From positions 33,892-97,891 of the forward strand of contig CAZMHI010000009.1 in the NCBI GenBank assembly GCA_964566055.1: DNA of 64,000 nt, in the 5' to 3' direction. This stretch comes from TMED23 sp964566055 (GTDB lineage: Bacteria > Pseudomonadota > Alphaproteobacteria > Rhodospirillales > UBA2165). The position numbers were made by a program, and so were the translations under genes. The notes under the pieces were generated by a model. It saw only the letters and a list, made by a program, of their open reading frames with translations. It ran no database searches and was not told where the DNA came from. Below are positions 1 to 9,024 of this stretch, piece by piece; position 1 is the stretch's first letter, and each line of letters opens with the position of its first letter.

Positions 1-588
1 GATACCTTAATTCCCCGGCCCGACAGCGAAACGCTGATCGAAGCTGTATTGGGTGAAATCCCTGACAGGTCCGCCAGTCTCAGAATATTGGATCTCGGCA
101 CCGGCACCGGCTGCCTTTTATTGGCATTGCTGTCAGAATTGCCGAACGCCACCGGACTAGGCGTCGATATCAATCCCAGGGCCTGCGAAATTGCGGAGGA
201 GAATGCTGCTCGGATTGGCCTGACTTCCAGAGTAAAAATCAAAACCAACGACTGGATGACGGGATTAGACGGTGAATTCGACATCATTATCAGCAATCCG
301 CCCTACATCATCGAATCAGATATTGCAGCGCTGGATTTGGATGTAAATCAGTTTGAGCCCCATCTTGCTTTGTCAGGAGGTCCGGATGGACTTGCTGCAT
401 ACCATATTATTGCAGCCCAATGTTTGCAGCATTTACCACCAAAAGGGCTCTTGGCGGTTGAATGTGGTATGGGACAAGCTACTGATATCAAAGGAATATT
501 TGAAAATAACAACTTAAAAGTAAAAAATATCCTTCGTGATATCGCAAACGTTGAGCGTTGCATCTTAGCAACAGTGCAAAAATCATAG
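1..588 (+). CDS. prmC: Peptide chain release factor N5-glutamine methyltransferase PrmC (5' end outside window)
   Basis: PrmC methylates the GGQ glutamine of class 1 release factors using S-adenosylmethionine, in the cytoplasm. The reading frame is open from base 1 and begins inside the conserved LIPRPDSETL segment, so the N-terminal helical domain lies upstream of the window. The SAM-binding glycine motif DLGTGTG follows. The substrate-binding signature NPPY is seen in IISNPPYI. The stop is at 586-588. In alphaproteobacteria prmC usually follows prfA and precedes a DUF4167 gene, which is the next gene here. Identification is firm. Only the true start is missing. Confidence 0.95.
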   Translation, partial: DTLIPRPDSETLIEAVLGEIPDRSASLRILDLGTGTGCLLLALLSELPNATGLGVDINPRACEIAEENAARIGLTSRVKIKTNDWMTGLDGEFDIIISNPPYIIESDIAALDLDVNQFEPHLALSGGPDGLAAYHIIAAQCLQHLPPKGLLAVECGMGQATDIKGIFENNNLKVKNILRDIANVERCILATVQKS

Positions 589-827
589 AAAAATTGTGAA
601 AATAGAGTTTGAAAACCTCGCCCAGATCATTAGTTTAAGTGGAACGGTTGTGCCGTAAACGCCATTTAATTGGTTTGAGTTTAGCGGCCACCATAAATCC
701 CCAAACGTGGAAAAGAACTGATAACGTCGCCCGTGATCATAAGATCAAAAAATTAATGGGTATTAAATTGAAGCAGTTCATGTGGGTGGGGGCCTATTCA
801 GCGAAAAAGCAGTGAAGTTATGACACA
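589..827. other. Intergenic stretch between prmC and the DUF4167 gene
   Basis: These 239 bases hold no convincing gene, RNA or terminator hairpin. They presumably carry the promoter of the DUF4167 gene, but no clear -35/-10 pair was recognised. Confidence 0.4.
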
Positions 828-1403
828 ATGAAACAAGCTTCCAATTCCCGGCGCTCACGCGGGCGTGGTAACGGTAAGAGACAAAACAACAGAAATAGTA
901 ATTTCGATAGTGGTGGTCCAGATGGCAGAATTCGTGGCAACGCCAGTCAAGTCCATGAAAAATATCTCGCCTTAGCGCGCGATGCACTGGCTGCCGATGA
1001 TCGCATTGCCTCAGAAAATTACTTTCAGCACGCCGAGCATTTTTACCGTATTTTGCACGCCAATTCCGACGGCCAGAAAGACAGCGCTAAAGACGGCGAT
1101 TCCAATCAAAAAGATCGCAACCGCAGCCGCCGTAACCGTAACCGGGGCAATGGCCGGGACAATACGAGAGACAGGAACAATAATCAGCAGCAAACTGCTG
1201 AGGCGGAAAACAAACCGGTGGAAGAAAATACGGACAAACAACCTGAAACAGTTGAAGTGGAAGCAGCTGCCGAGACAGTCGAAAATCCGGGAAATTCAAT
1301 TGAGGATGTCCCAGAAGCTCAGGAACCCCAGGAGCCGCAAGTACCGCAAGAAAGCGAAGAGCCTGAGGAACCTCAGGAACCCCAAGAACCAATTTCTGCT
1401 TGA
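828..1403 (+). CDS. DUF4167 domain protein with basic N-terminus and Pro/Glu-rich tail
   Basis: This 191-residue protein starts with a strongly basic Arg/Asn/Gly stretch typical of RNA-binding tails. The DUF4167 core follows at about residues 35-80, with the signature VHEKYLALARDALAADDR and AEHFYRIL. A second Arg/Asn-rich block precedes an acidic tail of repeated Glu-Pro-Gln units (about 160-188). DUF4167 proteins are almost confined to alphaproteobacteria and sit near prmC and clpB, as here. Their function is not established. Composition suggests nucleic-acid or ribosome association (inference). The gene ends 6 bp from the convergent MOSC gene, with no terminator between them. Confidence 0.85.
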   Translation: MKQASNSRRSRGRGNGKRQNNRNSNFDSGGPDGRIRGNASQVHEKYLALARDALAADDRIASENYFQHAEHFYRILHANSDGQKDSAKDGDSNQKDRNRSRRNRNRGNGRDNTRDRNNNQQQTAEAENKPVEENTDKQPETVEVEAAAETVENPGNSIEDVPEAQEPQEPQVPQESEEPEEPQEPQEPISA

Positions 1404-1409
1404 ATTAAG

Positions 1410-2177
1410 TTACATTAGCTCGATTTCATCGCCGCACTTAATTTCACCGCCCTTAATGACTTCGGTGTAGATGCCCATGTCCATATGGGCATAATTTTCA
1501 TAGAGTTGCTTCGGCACATTGATATCACGCACCGCCGTTACCGGATTAACCATGGTTGCCGCACAGCGTTGGGTGCGCTTAAAGGCACGTAAAATTACTT
1601 CGCCAATTCTTAATTCCCGGTCAATCCAATCAAATTCCTGCCACGCTTCGCCGCCCTCAATATTGATATTGCCACGAAAGCGGACGGGATTAATCTCGGC
1701 GCCAATTTGCTCACCAAAATCCCGCACTGATGTCAGATTTATCAATGAAATTGCTTTGTCCGGCACATCGGAGAAGGAATGCCCCACTGTGCCTCCCGTC
1801 GCGCGTACAAGGCGGGGGCAATTGTCTGGTGATATATCCAAATAGCTTCTGAAAAGTTCCGCCGCTTCCACGCAATCGGCAGGATCGGCCAAATCTGCCT
1901 CCATTAACAGTTTGCTATTCTGAAAAATTGACAATGTCTTAGATACTGGATCGAGCCGGGTCTCAAATTCGGCCAATTTTTCATCCCTCACCAGGGCCAA
2001 AAAATTTGTTTTCTGCAGATACTCCGGATTGTCAGGATCAAACTGCACGCCTGCCCGGGCAAAAGCATATTCTCGGTCCCCGGGTATCACCTCACCCGCC
2101 TCAAGAACCACGCTGGTCATACTTTCGCCTGATAAGCCTTTAACTGGGTAACGGTAAATGCTTTTAATTTTGTTCAT
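1410..2177 (-). CDS. MOSC domain-containing protein
   Basis: This 255-residue protein opens with an MOSC_N-type beta-barrel segment (KIKSIYRYPVKGLSGESM). The C-terminal MOSC domain includes RFRGNINIEG and the Cys-containing motif AFKRTQRCAATMVNP. MOSC proteins (for example YiiM, YcbX and the C-terminus of Moco sulfurases) bind molybdenum cofactor or detoxify N-hydroxylated compounds. The Cys in QRCAAT is at the position used for Moco or persulfide binding in related proteins. The gene faces left and sits between the DUF4167 gene and clpB, interrupting an otherwise conserved order. Its substrate cannot be told from sequence. Confidence 0.85.
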   Translation of the reverse strand: MNKIKSIYRYPVKGLSGESMTSVVLEAGEVIPGDREYAFARAGVQFDPDNPEYLQKTNFLALVRDEKLAEFETRLDPVSKTLSIFQNSKLLMEADLADPADCVEAAELFRSYLDISPDNCPRLVRATGGTVGHSFSDVPDKAISLINLTSVRDFGEQIGAEINPVRFRGNINIEGGEAWQEFDWIDRELRIGEVILRAFKRTQRCAATMVNPVTAVRDINVPKQLYENYAHMDMGIYTEVIKGGEIKCGDEIELM

Positions 2178-2237
2178 CTGAATTTCTTTTGTATTGCCGT
2201 TTCACTTTTGGCTAAACATTGGTATCCTTTTTAACCC

Positions 2238-2265
2238 CTTGCGGCTAGCACCATTTGGCCCATAT
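2238..2265 (+). promoter_or_regulatory. Candidate heat-shock (RpoH-type) promoter of clpB
   Basis: CTTGCG at 2238-2243 is followed after 17 bases by CATATT (2261-2266), within a CCCATATTA block. This fits the RpoH pattern CTTG-N17/18-C(Y)ATNT of alphaproteobacteria. It lies about 95 bases upstream of the clpB start. ClpB is a classical RpoH target, and a near-identical arrangement occurs upstream of htpG at 38864-38892. Confidence 0.6.
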
Positions 2266-2361
2266 TAGATAACGAAAACAATGACTACTCATCCTTTGAG
2301 GGGTTGACTGCGGCCACGGTTTTAGGAGCATGATACCTTGTCACCAGAAAGGTAATTGAGC

Positions 2362-4959
2362 ATGGAATTCGAAAATTATACCGAGCGCTCCAGGGGCTTT
2401 ATTCAGTCGGCGCAAAGCTTAGCCGCCCGTTCCGGGCATCAGCAGCTCTCGCCCGAACATATCTTAAAAGTCCTGTTGGAGGACAAGGAAGGTATGGCGG
2501 CGGGTTTAATCCAGGCTGCCGGCGGCAATGCCAAACAGGCTTTCGAAGATGTTTTAGCCGAACTCAAACGCGTGCCGGAAGTTCAAGGTTCAGGCGCCGG
2601 CCAGGTTTATATTTCGACCGAGCTTTCAAAAGTCTTAGGCCAGGCCGAAGAAATTGCAGAAAAAGCCGGTGACAGCTACGTCACAGCGGAACGCTTGCTG
2701 CTCGCCTTGGCGCTCACGCCTGACACACCGTCCCATAAAATCTTAGCCACCAATGGTGTGACGCCGCAAAATCTCAATACCGCGATAGAAGATATGCGAA
2801 AGGGCCGGAAAGCCCAGTCGGCCACCGCCGAAGATGGCTATGACGCGCTTAAGAAATACGCTCAAGACCTGACGGCGGATGCCCGCGAAGGTAAATTAGA
2901 CCCGGTGATTGGCCGGGACGAGGAAATCCGCCGTACCATTCAAGTACTGTCCCGCCGGACAAAAAACAATCCAGTGCTGATCGGTGAGCCGGGCGTGGGT
3001 AAGACCGCCATCGCCGAGGGCCTCGCTTTGCGGATCGTCAATGGTGACGTCCCTGAAGCACTGCTCAATAAACAATTGATGGTGCTTGATTTGGGCGCAC
3101 TCCTGGCTGGTGCAAAATACCGCGGCGAATTTGAAGAGCGTCTCAAAGCTGTACTCACCGAAGTTACCGAAGCCGCCGGTGAAGTAATCCTGTTTATCGA
3201 TGAAATGCACACACTGGTGGGCGCTGGCGCCGCCGAAGGGGCAATGGATGCCTCTAATTTACTCAAACCCGCTTTGGCCCGGGGCGAATTGCATTGCGTT
3301 GGCGCCACCACACTTAAAGAGTACCGCCAGAACGTTGAAAAAGATGCGGCCTTGGCCCGGCGATTTCAGCCCGTCTTTATTGCCGAGCCGACGGTCGAGG
3401 ATACCATCTCGATCTTGCGCGGTATCAAAGAAAAATACGATCTCCATCATGGTGTACGCATTACCGATGCCGCCCTGGTATCCGCCGCAACGTTGTCGAA
3501 CCGTTATATCACCGACCGTTTTCTGCCCGATAAGGCGATTGATCTGATGGATGAGGCCGCCAGCCGCCTCCGCATGGAGGTTGATTCCAAACCTGAAGAA
3601 ATTGATGAACTCGACCGCCGCATTATCCAGCTAAAAATCGAAATGGAAGCGCTCAAGAAAGAAACCGACAAAGCCTCGCAGGAACGTCTGCTGCTGTTGG
3701 ACGAAGAGCTAGGCGGCCTCGAGGATAAATCGGCTACTCTTACCGAGAAATGGCAAAGTGAGAAAAGCGATATAGCTGAGACCCAAAAGCTTAAAGAGCA
3801 GTTGGATCAGGCGCGAAGCGCTTTGGACAAGGCCTTCCGTGAAGGCGAATTGGAAAACGCCGGTGAGCTGCAATACAGCCTGATCCCCGGTCTGGAAGAA
3901 AAGCTTGCTGTTGCCGAAGCTTCAGAAGGCCACAGCATGGTGCAGGAATCAGTTACGGAAGAGGCAATCGCCTCGGTGGTTTCCCGCTGGACCGGTATTC
4001 CGGTTGATAAGATGATGCAGGGCGAGCGTGAAAAACTGGTCGAAATGGAAGAACGCCTAGGCGCCCGCGTCATTGGCCAGGACGAGGCCTTGGCTGCGGT
4101 CTCTAACGCTGTCCGGCGCGCCCGGGCCGGGCTGCAAGATGCCGCCCGCCCTTTGGGCTCGTTTCTGTTTATTGGCCCAACCGGTGTCGGTAAGACCGAG
4201 CTCACCAAAGCCTTGGCCGAATTTCTATTTGATGACGAGGCCGCTCTGTTGCGCGTCGATATGTCCGAATATATGGAAAAACATGCGGTCGCCCGCCTGA
4301 TCGGCGCACCTCCCGGCTATGTCGGCTATGATGAAGGCGGGGCCTTAACCGAAGCCGTCCGCCGCCGCCCTTATCAGGTTATTTTATTTGATGAGGTCGA
4401 AAAAGCGCATCCGGATGTCTTTAATATCCTGCTGCAAGTGCTGGATGATGGCCGCCTCACCGATGGGCAAGGGCGCACGGTTGATTTCCGCAATACGCTG
4501 ATTATTCTGACTTCCAATTTGGGTGCGGATATTCTGGCCAACCAGGAAGAAGGCCATGATTCAATCGAACTTAAAGACGTCGTTATGGAAGCTGTACGCG
4601 CTGCTTTCCGGCCGGAGTTTCTTAATCGCTTGGATGAAATGGTGCTGTTCCATCGCCTCTTCCGCGAACATATGGATGGTATCGTTGATATCCAGCTGGC
4701 ACGGCTTCGTGAACGCCTGGAAGACCGCAAAATAACCCTAGCGATCGACCCCGCTGCCCTCGCCTGGCTGGCCGACACCGGCTATGATCAGGTTTATGGC
4801 GCGAGGCCCCTCAAACGCGTGATCCAGCGAAGTTTGGAGAATAGTCTTGCCGGCCTCATATTGGAAGGCAAGATCAATGACGGCGAAACGGTCAATGTCA
4901 GCGCCGGCGACAAGGGTCTGGTGATCAACGGTGAAATCGTCCAGGAACAAGCCGCCTAA
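2362..4959 (+). CDS. clpB: ATP-dependent disaggregase ClpB
   Basis: ClpB is a hexameric AAA+ chaperone that works with DnaK to extract polypeptides from aggregates. The 865-residue length is normal. In order it has a Clp-N repeat domain (MEFENYTERSRGFIQSAQ onward), AAA1 with Walker A GEPGVGKT near residue 208, the coiled-coil middle domain (about 410-520), AAA2 with GPTGVGKT near 605, and a ClpB D2-small domain. ATG at 2362 is chosen over the in-frame TTG at 2356 because AAGG at 2349-2352 is correctly spaced only for the ATG, and MEFENY matches the family N-terminus. A heat-shock type promoter lies upstream. Confidence 0.97.
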   Translation: MEFENYTERSRGFIQSAQSLAARSGHQQLSPEHILKVLLEDKEGMAAGLIQAAGGNAKQAFEDVLAELKRVPEVQGSGAGQVYISTELSKVLGQAEEIAEKAGDSYVTAERLLLALALTPDTPSHKILATNGVTPQNLNTAIEDMRKGRKAQSATAEDGYDALKKYAQDLTADAREGKLDPVIGRDEEIRRTIQVLSRRTKNNPVLIGEPGVGKTAIAEGLALRIVNGDVPEALLNKQLMVLDLGALLAGAKYRGEFEERLKAVLTEVTEAAGEVILFIDEMHTLVGAGAAEGAMDASNLLKPALARGELHCVGATTLKEYRQNVEKDAALARRFQPVFIAEPTVEDTISILRGIKEKYDLHHGVRITDAALVSAATLSNRYITDRFLPDKAIDLMDEAASRLRMEVDSKPEEIDELDRRIIQLKIEMEALKKETDKASQERLLLLDEELGGLEDKSATLTEKWQSEKSDIAETQKLKEQLDQARSALDKAFREGELENAGELQYSLIPGLEEKLAVAEASEGHSMVQESVTEEAIASVVSRWTGIPVDKMMQGEREKLVEMEERLGARVIGQDEALAAVSNAVRRARAGLQDAARPLGSFLFIGPTGVGKTELTKALAEFLFDDEAALLRVDMSEYMEKHAVARLIGAPPGYVGYDEGGALTEAVRRRPYQVILFDEVEKAHPDVFNILLQVLDDGRLTDGQGRTVDFRNTLIILTSNLGADILANQEEGHDSIELKDVVMEAVRAAFRPEFLNRLDEMVLFHRLFREHMDGIVDIQLARLRERLEDRKITLAIDPAALAWLADTGYDQVYGARPLKRVIQRSLENSLAGLILEGKINDGETVNVSAGDKGLVINGEIVQEQAA

Positions 4960-4991
4960 AATAATTAATCGACTGTCGATAAATATAGAGA

Positions 4992-6377
4992 TTACTTTGC
5001 GAGGATGAGTTTTTTGCCCCGCTTGGCGTTTTCTGCGACTTTCTCAGGCATAGGCAGGTCAGCCAGCTTGATTTCCGTCGCGGCTTTGACGTTCATAAAT
5101 TTCGCTAATTCTTTCCCTTTGAGATGCTTACCGGACGGCATTTTGACACGCATCGGATTGGTCTGGCGGCCCCGGCGCAGGATCTCATAATGCAGATGCG
5201 GCCCGGTTGAGCGGCCGGTCGAACCGACATAGCCGATAATTTGCCCCTGGCGCACCCTGGAGCCCCTTCTGACCGAACGGCGAAAACTTTTCATATGCCC
5301 GTAGGCAGTCGAATACTCAGAATTGTGGCGAATACGGATGTAATTACCATAGCCGCCATTGCGGGCCCGGTAGACTACGGTACCGGAACCGGCGGCAAAT
5401 ATCGGCGTGCCGCGGGGGGCTGCAAAATCAACGCCCCGGTGCATTTTGTTGTAGCCTAAAACCGGATGACGGCGGCGGCCATAGCCGGAAGACAAGCGCG
5501 CGCCGTTGATCGGTGTCCGCATGAGGGCTTTGCGTGCCGAGCGGCCTTTGTGATCGAAATAATCGCTGAAACCTTTTTTACCTTTAAAATGATAAAGCGG
5601 ATTATCATTTTTACCCAGTTTCAGATTGGCGTAGAGAATATTGCCATAGCGCGCGAACTCGCCCTTTTCGGTAATCTTGCGCTCATACATCACCTCGAAC
5701 TGATCACCAGCGCGAATGCTGCGCTGAAAATCAACATCCCAGGAATAGATTCGGATAAGCTCCATCAATACCGGTACGGGTACCCCGGCATTGACGGCTG
5801 ACAGATAGAGATTTGAGTTAATTTTGCCACTGGCTCGCGCCAGTTTGGTTTCAATCGCCTGTTTTATATATTTTGCCGTAAATTTATCATCGTCGAGCTG
5901 ATAGACCGTATATTCCCGGAGTAGATCTGGGCGCACCGTGATTTGTTTCAACTCACCCTTAGCTGCATCGGCATCTTCAGGTTCGAGCACTGCAGCCGGC
6001 TCAAAAACAAATTCGATATCCTGGCCCGGCCGGATACGTTTGGGGTTATAGATTTTGCTTAAAGCCTGAATAGCTTTGTGAGCAGTGCCCCGCGCTAAAC
6101 CTGCTTTGACAAAAATATTCATCAAAGTATCGCCCTTGCCGACTTTTATTTTTTGCACAACAGGCTGCGGCAAAGGTGCCAAATCCAGCGTATCAATAGG
6201 CGCGCTGGCTCTAAGATCAAGCGCTGCCTGGGTTAGGCCATTTGTGGCGTTGTTGTCGGGTAAGGCCGCATCAGAGGGCCCCCATTCAAAAATCCACAAA
6301 GGCAGCACCACGATGACAACTGTTAAGGCTGCCAAGGGTAAACGTCTCAAAAACACAAACTTCTTTTTCCAGCTCAT
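4992..6377 (-). CDS. M23 family murein endopeptidase with LysM/OapA-like domain
   Basis: This probable periplasmic, membrane-anchored zinc peptidase cleaves peptidoglycan cross-links. The 461-residue protein has one N-terminal membrane segment (LPLAALTVVIVVLPLWIF). A LysM-like peptidoglycan-binding module follows at about 75-130 (KVGKGDTLMNIFVKAGL...IRPGQDIEF), then a middle MepM-like domain, then the LytM/M23 catalytic domain. Zinc ligands His313 and Asp317 are in HRGVDF, and His396 is in HLHYE. His362 in YGHM is the usual catalytic His. All active-site residues are present, so it should be an active hydrolase rather than an EnvC/NlpD-type activator. It is convergent with clpB. Confidence 0.9.
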   Translation of the reverse strand: MSWKKKFVFLRRLPLAALTVVIVVLPLWIFEWGPSDAALPDNNATNGLTQAALDLRASAPIDTLDLAPLPQPVVQKIKVGKGDTLMNIFVKAGLARGTAHKAIQALSKIYNPKRIRPGQDIEFVFEPAAVLEPEDADAAKGELKQITVRPDLLREYTVYQLDDDKFTAKYIKQAIETKLARASGKINSNLYLSAVNAGVPVPVLMELIRIYSWDVDFQRSIRAGDQFEVMYERKITEKGEFARYGNILYANLKLGKNDNPLYHFKGKKGFSDYFDHKGRSARKALMRTPINGARLSSGYGRRRHPVLGYNKMHRGVDFAAPRGTPIFAAGSGTVVYRARNGGYGNYIRIRHNSEYSTAYGHMKSFRRSVRRGSRVRQGQIIGYVGSTGRSTGPHLHYEILRRGRQTNPMRVKMPSGKHLKGKELAKFMNVKAATEIKLADLPMPEKVAENAKRGKKLILAK

Positions 6378-6649
6378 TTTTCTGCTAACTGGTTATCCAA
6401 AATTACTATTGGGATGGCAGCGGGTATGCGGGGTGAAAGGACGTCTGTCAAGATACTCAATTAAGGCAATTTGAAGATGCCGCACTTCCTCCCACTGCCT
6501 CATTTAGTTGAGGCTTTCCCTCTTCGTCTATCCCAGACCAAGGATATATAATGGGGGGAACTTCTTAAGGATTGGTTGCCAATAATTCCTTATCGGCAAG
6601 CCGGCATCAGCAAAAACTCGTAGCGCGTCAAATTGTTAAAATTGCTCGG
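6378..6649. other. Intergenic region upstream of the M23 peptidase gene
   Basis: These 272 bases between two leftward genes contain no credible coding region. They should hold the M23 peptidase promoter on the minus strand. No terminator hairpin was recognised. Confidence 0.4.
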
Positions 6650-7006
6650 TTAAATTCTTTGACCGATTTTCTGCGTCACGCTTTCCCAATTCCGGCCGGC
6701 GGCGACGAGGCAGGATATGCCATCTGGCCGCGTAACGATCATCGACCAAGAGCCGTCACTCGACGAAAATACTTCGACGACTGAACCACTATTGGCAAGA
6801 CCGATTGAATTCCGGGATTCCTTATAATCATCGGAAAGCGAAGAAACGATGGTATTGCGTTCATCACAGACAACGGGAGCACCGTTATTGGCGAGACCCT
6901 GAGCAGCAACTGGTGTCGGAACGAATACGGTAACGGCGGCCAGCAAAACTGAAAAGGTGCCAAAAACGGCAATAACAGAGGCGCAAATTTTCATCAGCTT
7001 TTTCAT
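6650..7006 (-). CDS. Small secreted protein of unknown function
   Basis: This 118-residue protein has a clear Sec signal peptide (KKLMKICASVIAVFGTFSVLL, cleavage probably after PVAAQ). The mature part is about 80 residues with two cysteines (VVCDERN and ISCLVAAG) that could form a disulfide. The pattern of a C-terminal SWSMIVTRPDGISCLVAAG segment recurs in unnamed small secreted proteins of alphaproteobacteria. That is recalled family knowledge, not verified here. No catalytic motif is visible. Downstream towards lower coordinates is the M23 gene on the same strand, but 270 bases away, so they are probably not one operon. Confidence 0.7.
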   Translation of the reverse strand: MKKLMKICASVIAVFGTFSVLLAAVTVFVPTPVAAQGLANNGAPVVCDERNTIVSSLSDDYKESRNSIGLANSGSVVEVFSSSDGSWSMIVTRPDGISCLVAAGRNWESVTQKIGQRI

Positions 7007-7432
7007 ACTTAAAAGGTAAACATTTCAGCAGCGATTTTCAGGCCATATTTTGTAAGGAATTACCACAAACGGATTCCAATTAACCTTGGGACTTAAGCTA
7101 TTGCGGATAAGAGGCTGAAATAGTGTCAAAAAAACAGATTGATTAAGTTTGACAGTAATAATTAACAATAAATAAGTTAATTTTTAAATTATTATGGACA
7201 AATTCAGCATATTATAAATTAACTAAATACAGTATAATTATAATAACACTTTGTTTTATAACAATTATTTTAATTAATTTTCATCAAATACTGCCTTTTT
7301 TACAGCCCAGTCCAGCTGTCTGCGATGGTAGGCAAAGTCTTGTTTGCTCCCCAATTCAGGCGTATATAGCTGCAAATCGGCACAATTATGTAGCTTTCGT
7401 TTTTACAAATGTAATAAAATGCGACGCTGAAA
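7007..7432. other. AT-rich intergenic region upstream of queH
   Basis: This non-coding stretch of 426 bases separates two divergent genes. Bases 7130-7290 are extremely AT-rich, with runs such as TTAATTTTTAAATTATT, well below the composition of the rest of the window. No gene, hairpin or riboswitch was recognised. It may contain promoters for both flanking genes and intrinsically curved DNA. Confidence 0.5.
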
Positions 7433-8119
7433 ATGAATAAAATAGACAAAAACCTGGCTCAACCCGCAACAGATCGGCCAAAGCTCAGCGCTCCGGGCGG
7501 TGAGACCGACATTTTGCTGCATTCCTGCTGTGCGCCCTGTGCCGGCGACCTGATGGCCGAGTTAACGCGCTCGGACATCAACTATACAATTTTGTTCTAT
7601 AACCCGAATATCCATCCGCGCAAGGAATACGAAATCCGCAAAGACGAGAACAAGCGCTATGCCGATAAGCTGGGCGTGCCGTTTGTTGATCTCGACTACA
7701 ACAAAGAGGATTGGTTTCACAAAGTTGAAGGCTATGAGCATGAGCCCGAACGCGGTTATCGCTGCACGCTCTGCTTTGATATGCGGTTCGAACGTTCAGC
7801 ACTTTATGCCGCAGAAAACGGCTTCAAAGTATTTACCTCGTCACTCGGCACGTCGCGCTGGAAAAATCTTGAGCAAATTAACGGCTGTGGCGAGCGGGCA
7901 GCGTCACGCTATGATGATCTCATCTATTGGACTTTTAACTGGCGCAAAAAAGGTGGCGCCAACCGGATGATCGACGTCTCCAAGCAAGAAAAGTTTTACC
8001 AGCAGGAATATTGCGGCTGCGCTTATAGCCTGCGTGACACCAATCAAAGCCGGGTGGAGCGCGGCATGGAGCCGATTAAGCTCGGTGTCAAGTTCTATGG
8101 CGACGACGCGGCGGATTAA
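7433..8119 (+). CDS. queH: Epoxyqueuosine reductase QueH
   Basis: QueH (formerly DUF208) reduces epoxyqueuosine to queuosine in tRNA, replacing the unrelated cobalamin enzyme QueG. The 228-residue protein carries the hallmark cysteine pairs: HSCCAPC near residue 31, CTLC near 105, and YCGCAYS near 190. These supply a [4Fe-4S] cluster and the adjacent second metal site. The ATG at 7433 gives the expected length. It ends by overlapping the convergent esterase gene by 4 bp. No other queuosine genes are in the window. Confidence 0.92.
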   Translation: MNKIDKNLAQPATDRPKLSAPGGETDILLHSCCAPCAGDLMAELTRSDINYTILFYNPNIHPRKEYEIRKDENKRYADKLGVPFVDLDYNKEDWFHKVEGYEHEPERGYRCTLCFDMRFERSALYAAENGFKVFTSSLGTSRWKNLEQINGCGERAASRYDDLIYWTFNWRKKGGANRMIDVSKQEKFYQQEYCGCAYSLRDTNQSRVERGMEPIKLGVKFYGDDAAD

Positions 8120-8829
8120 TCCCCGGCAACTTCAGTCAAAATCTCCACCAATTGATCAGGCCGGTCAACCATGACCTCATGGCCACAGCCAACGCTGTAG
8201 TACTGCCAGGCCGGATCGGCGCTGAATTTATCAGCATATTTATCGAACTGCCCAAGCTTGTTACCCGCCGCATAGATATAAGTGAGGCTATCAAAGGCGG
8301 CAAAATTGACGTCATGAATAAGCGGTTGGGTATAGGTGTTGATCGGTTGCGGCGTCAAACGCCGGTTGAGCCATTCAACGTCTGCTTCATCGACAACCGA
8401 CCACATACCGGCATCCGCCGGTAAGATCATTGTATCATTGCCCTCATCATCGACGAGCTTGGCGAACATTGCGAAGCGGCTCGGGTTATTGGCTTGCATC
8501 GACATGCCGCTCTCCGGCACGAAGGCGTCAATATAGACCAGACCCCGCAGCCTGTTCGCCGCTTTGTCAGCGACGCCAGTAATGACCATACCGGCATAGC
8601 TGTGACCAACCAGCACAACGTCGGATAGCTCCTCCTTTTCCAACAGGCCAACAATATCCTGAATATGGGTATCGAGGTCGACATCGAGCGAGGCGAGATG
8701 GGCGCACTCACCCAAACCAGTCAGGGTCGGTGTAAAGACGCGGTGTCCCTTGGCCCGAAGCGGTCCGGCGACTTTCCGCCAAACCCAGCCGCCATGCCAA
8801 GCACCAGGCACAAAAACGAAAATTGTCAT
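8116..8829 (-). CDS. Alpha/beta hydrolase (esterase/hydroxynitrile-lyase-like)
   Basis: This 237-residue single-domain alpha/beta hydrolase begins FVFVPGAWHGGWVWRKV (oxyanion-hole region). The nucleophile elbow is GHSYAG (Ser near 79). A C-terminal catalytic His is in GCGHEVMVDRPDQL. The closest recognisable type is the plant-like esterase/hydroxynitrile lyase (MES/HNL) group found in bacteria as generic hydrolases. The substrate is unknown. It is convergent with queH and overlaps it by 4 bp at the 3' ends. Confidence 0.85.
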   Translation of the reverse strand: MTIFVFVPGAWHGGWVWRKVAGPLRAKGHRVFTPTLTGLGECAHLASLDVDLDTHIQDIVGLLEKEELSDVVLVGHSYAGMVITGVADKAANRLRGLVYIDAFVPESGMSMQANNPSRFAMFAKLVDDEGNDTMILPADAGMWSVVDEADVEWLNRRLTPQPINTYTQPLIHDVNFAAFDSLTYIYAAGNKLGQFDKYADKFSADPAWQYYSVGCGHEVMVDRPDQLVEILTEVAGD

Positions 8830-9024
8830 AACTATTACTTAAATCTCAAAATTAAGCGTTTCTGGACGATAAAATAAGTAAATCTTCAAGCGAACTTCTT
8901 CGAGTGTGCCTAATCTACTTCCAACACGCAACGGCAGAACATATTGAGCGCCGCATCTCAGCTAAAGGGTATGATTTAAAGTTCAGCGTGTGATACGCTA
9001 ATAATCTCGGGGAATTAAAAAAAT
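8830..9024. other. Divergent intergenic region between hydrolase and exporter genes
   Basis: These 195 bases sit between the leftward hydrolase and the rightward TauE/SafE gene. They probably hold both promoters. Nothing more specific was recognised. Confidence 0.35.

Noticed and set aside
4965..4990. ATCGAC-T-GTCGAT repeat after clpB as terminator
   Set aside because: The arms are separated by only one base, so no hairpin can form, and there is no T-run.
7290..7432. preQ1 riboswitch upstream of queH
   Set aside because: No preQ1 pseudoknot-like hairpin with an A-rich tail was found in the leader.
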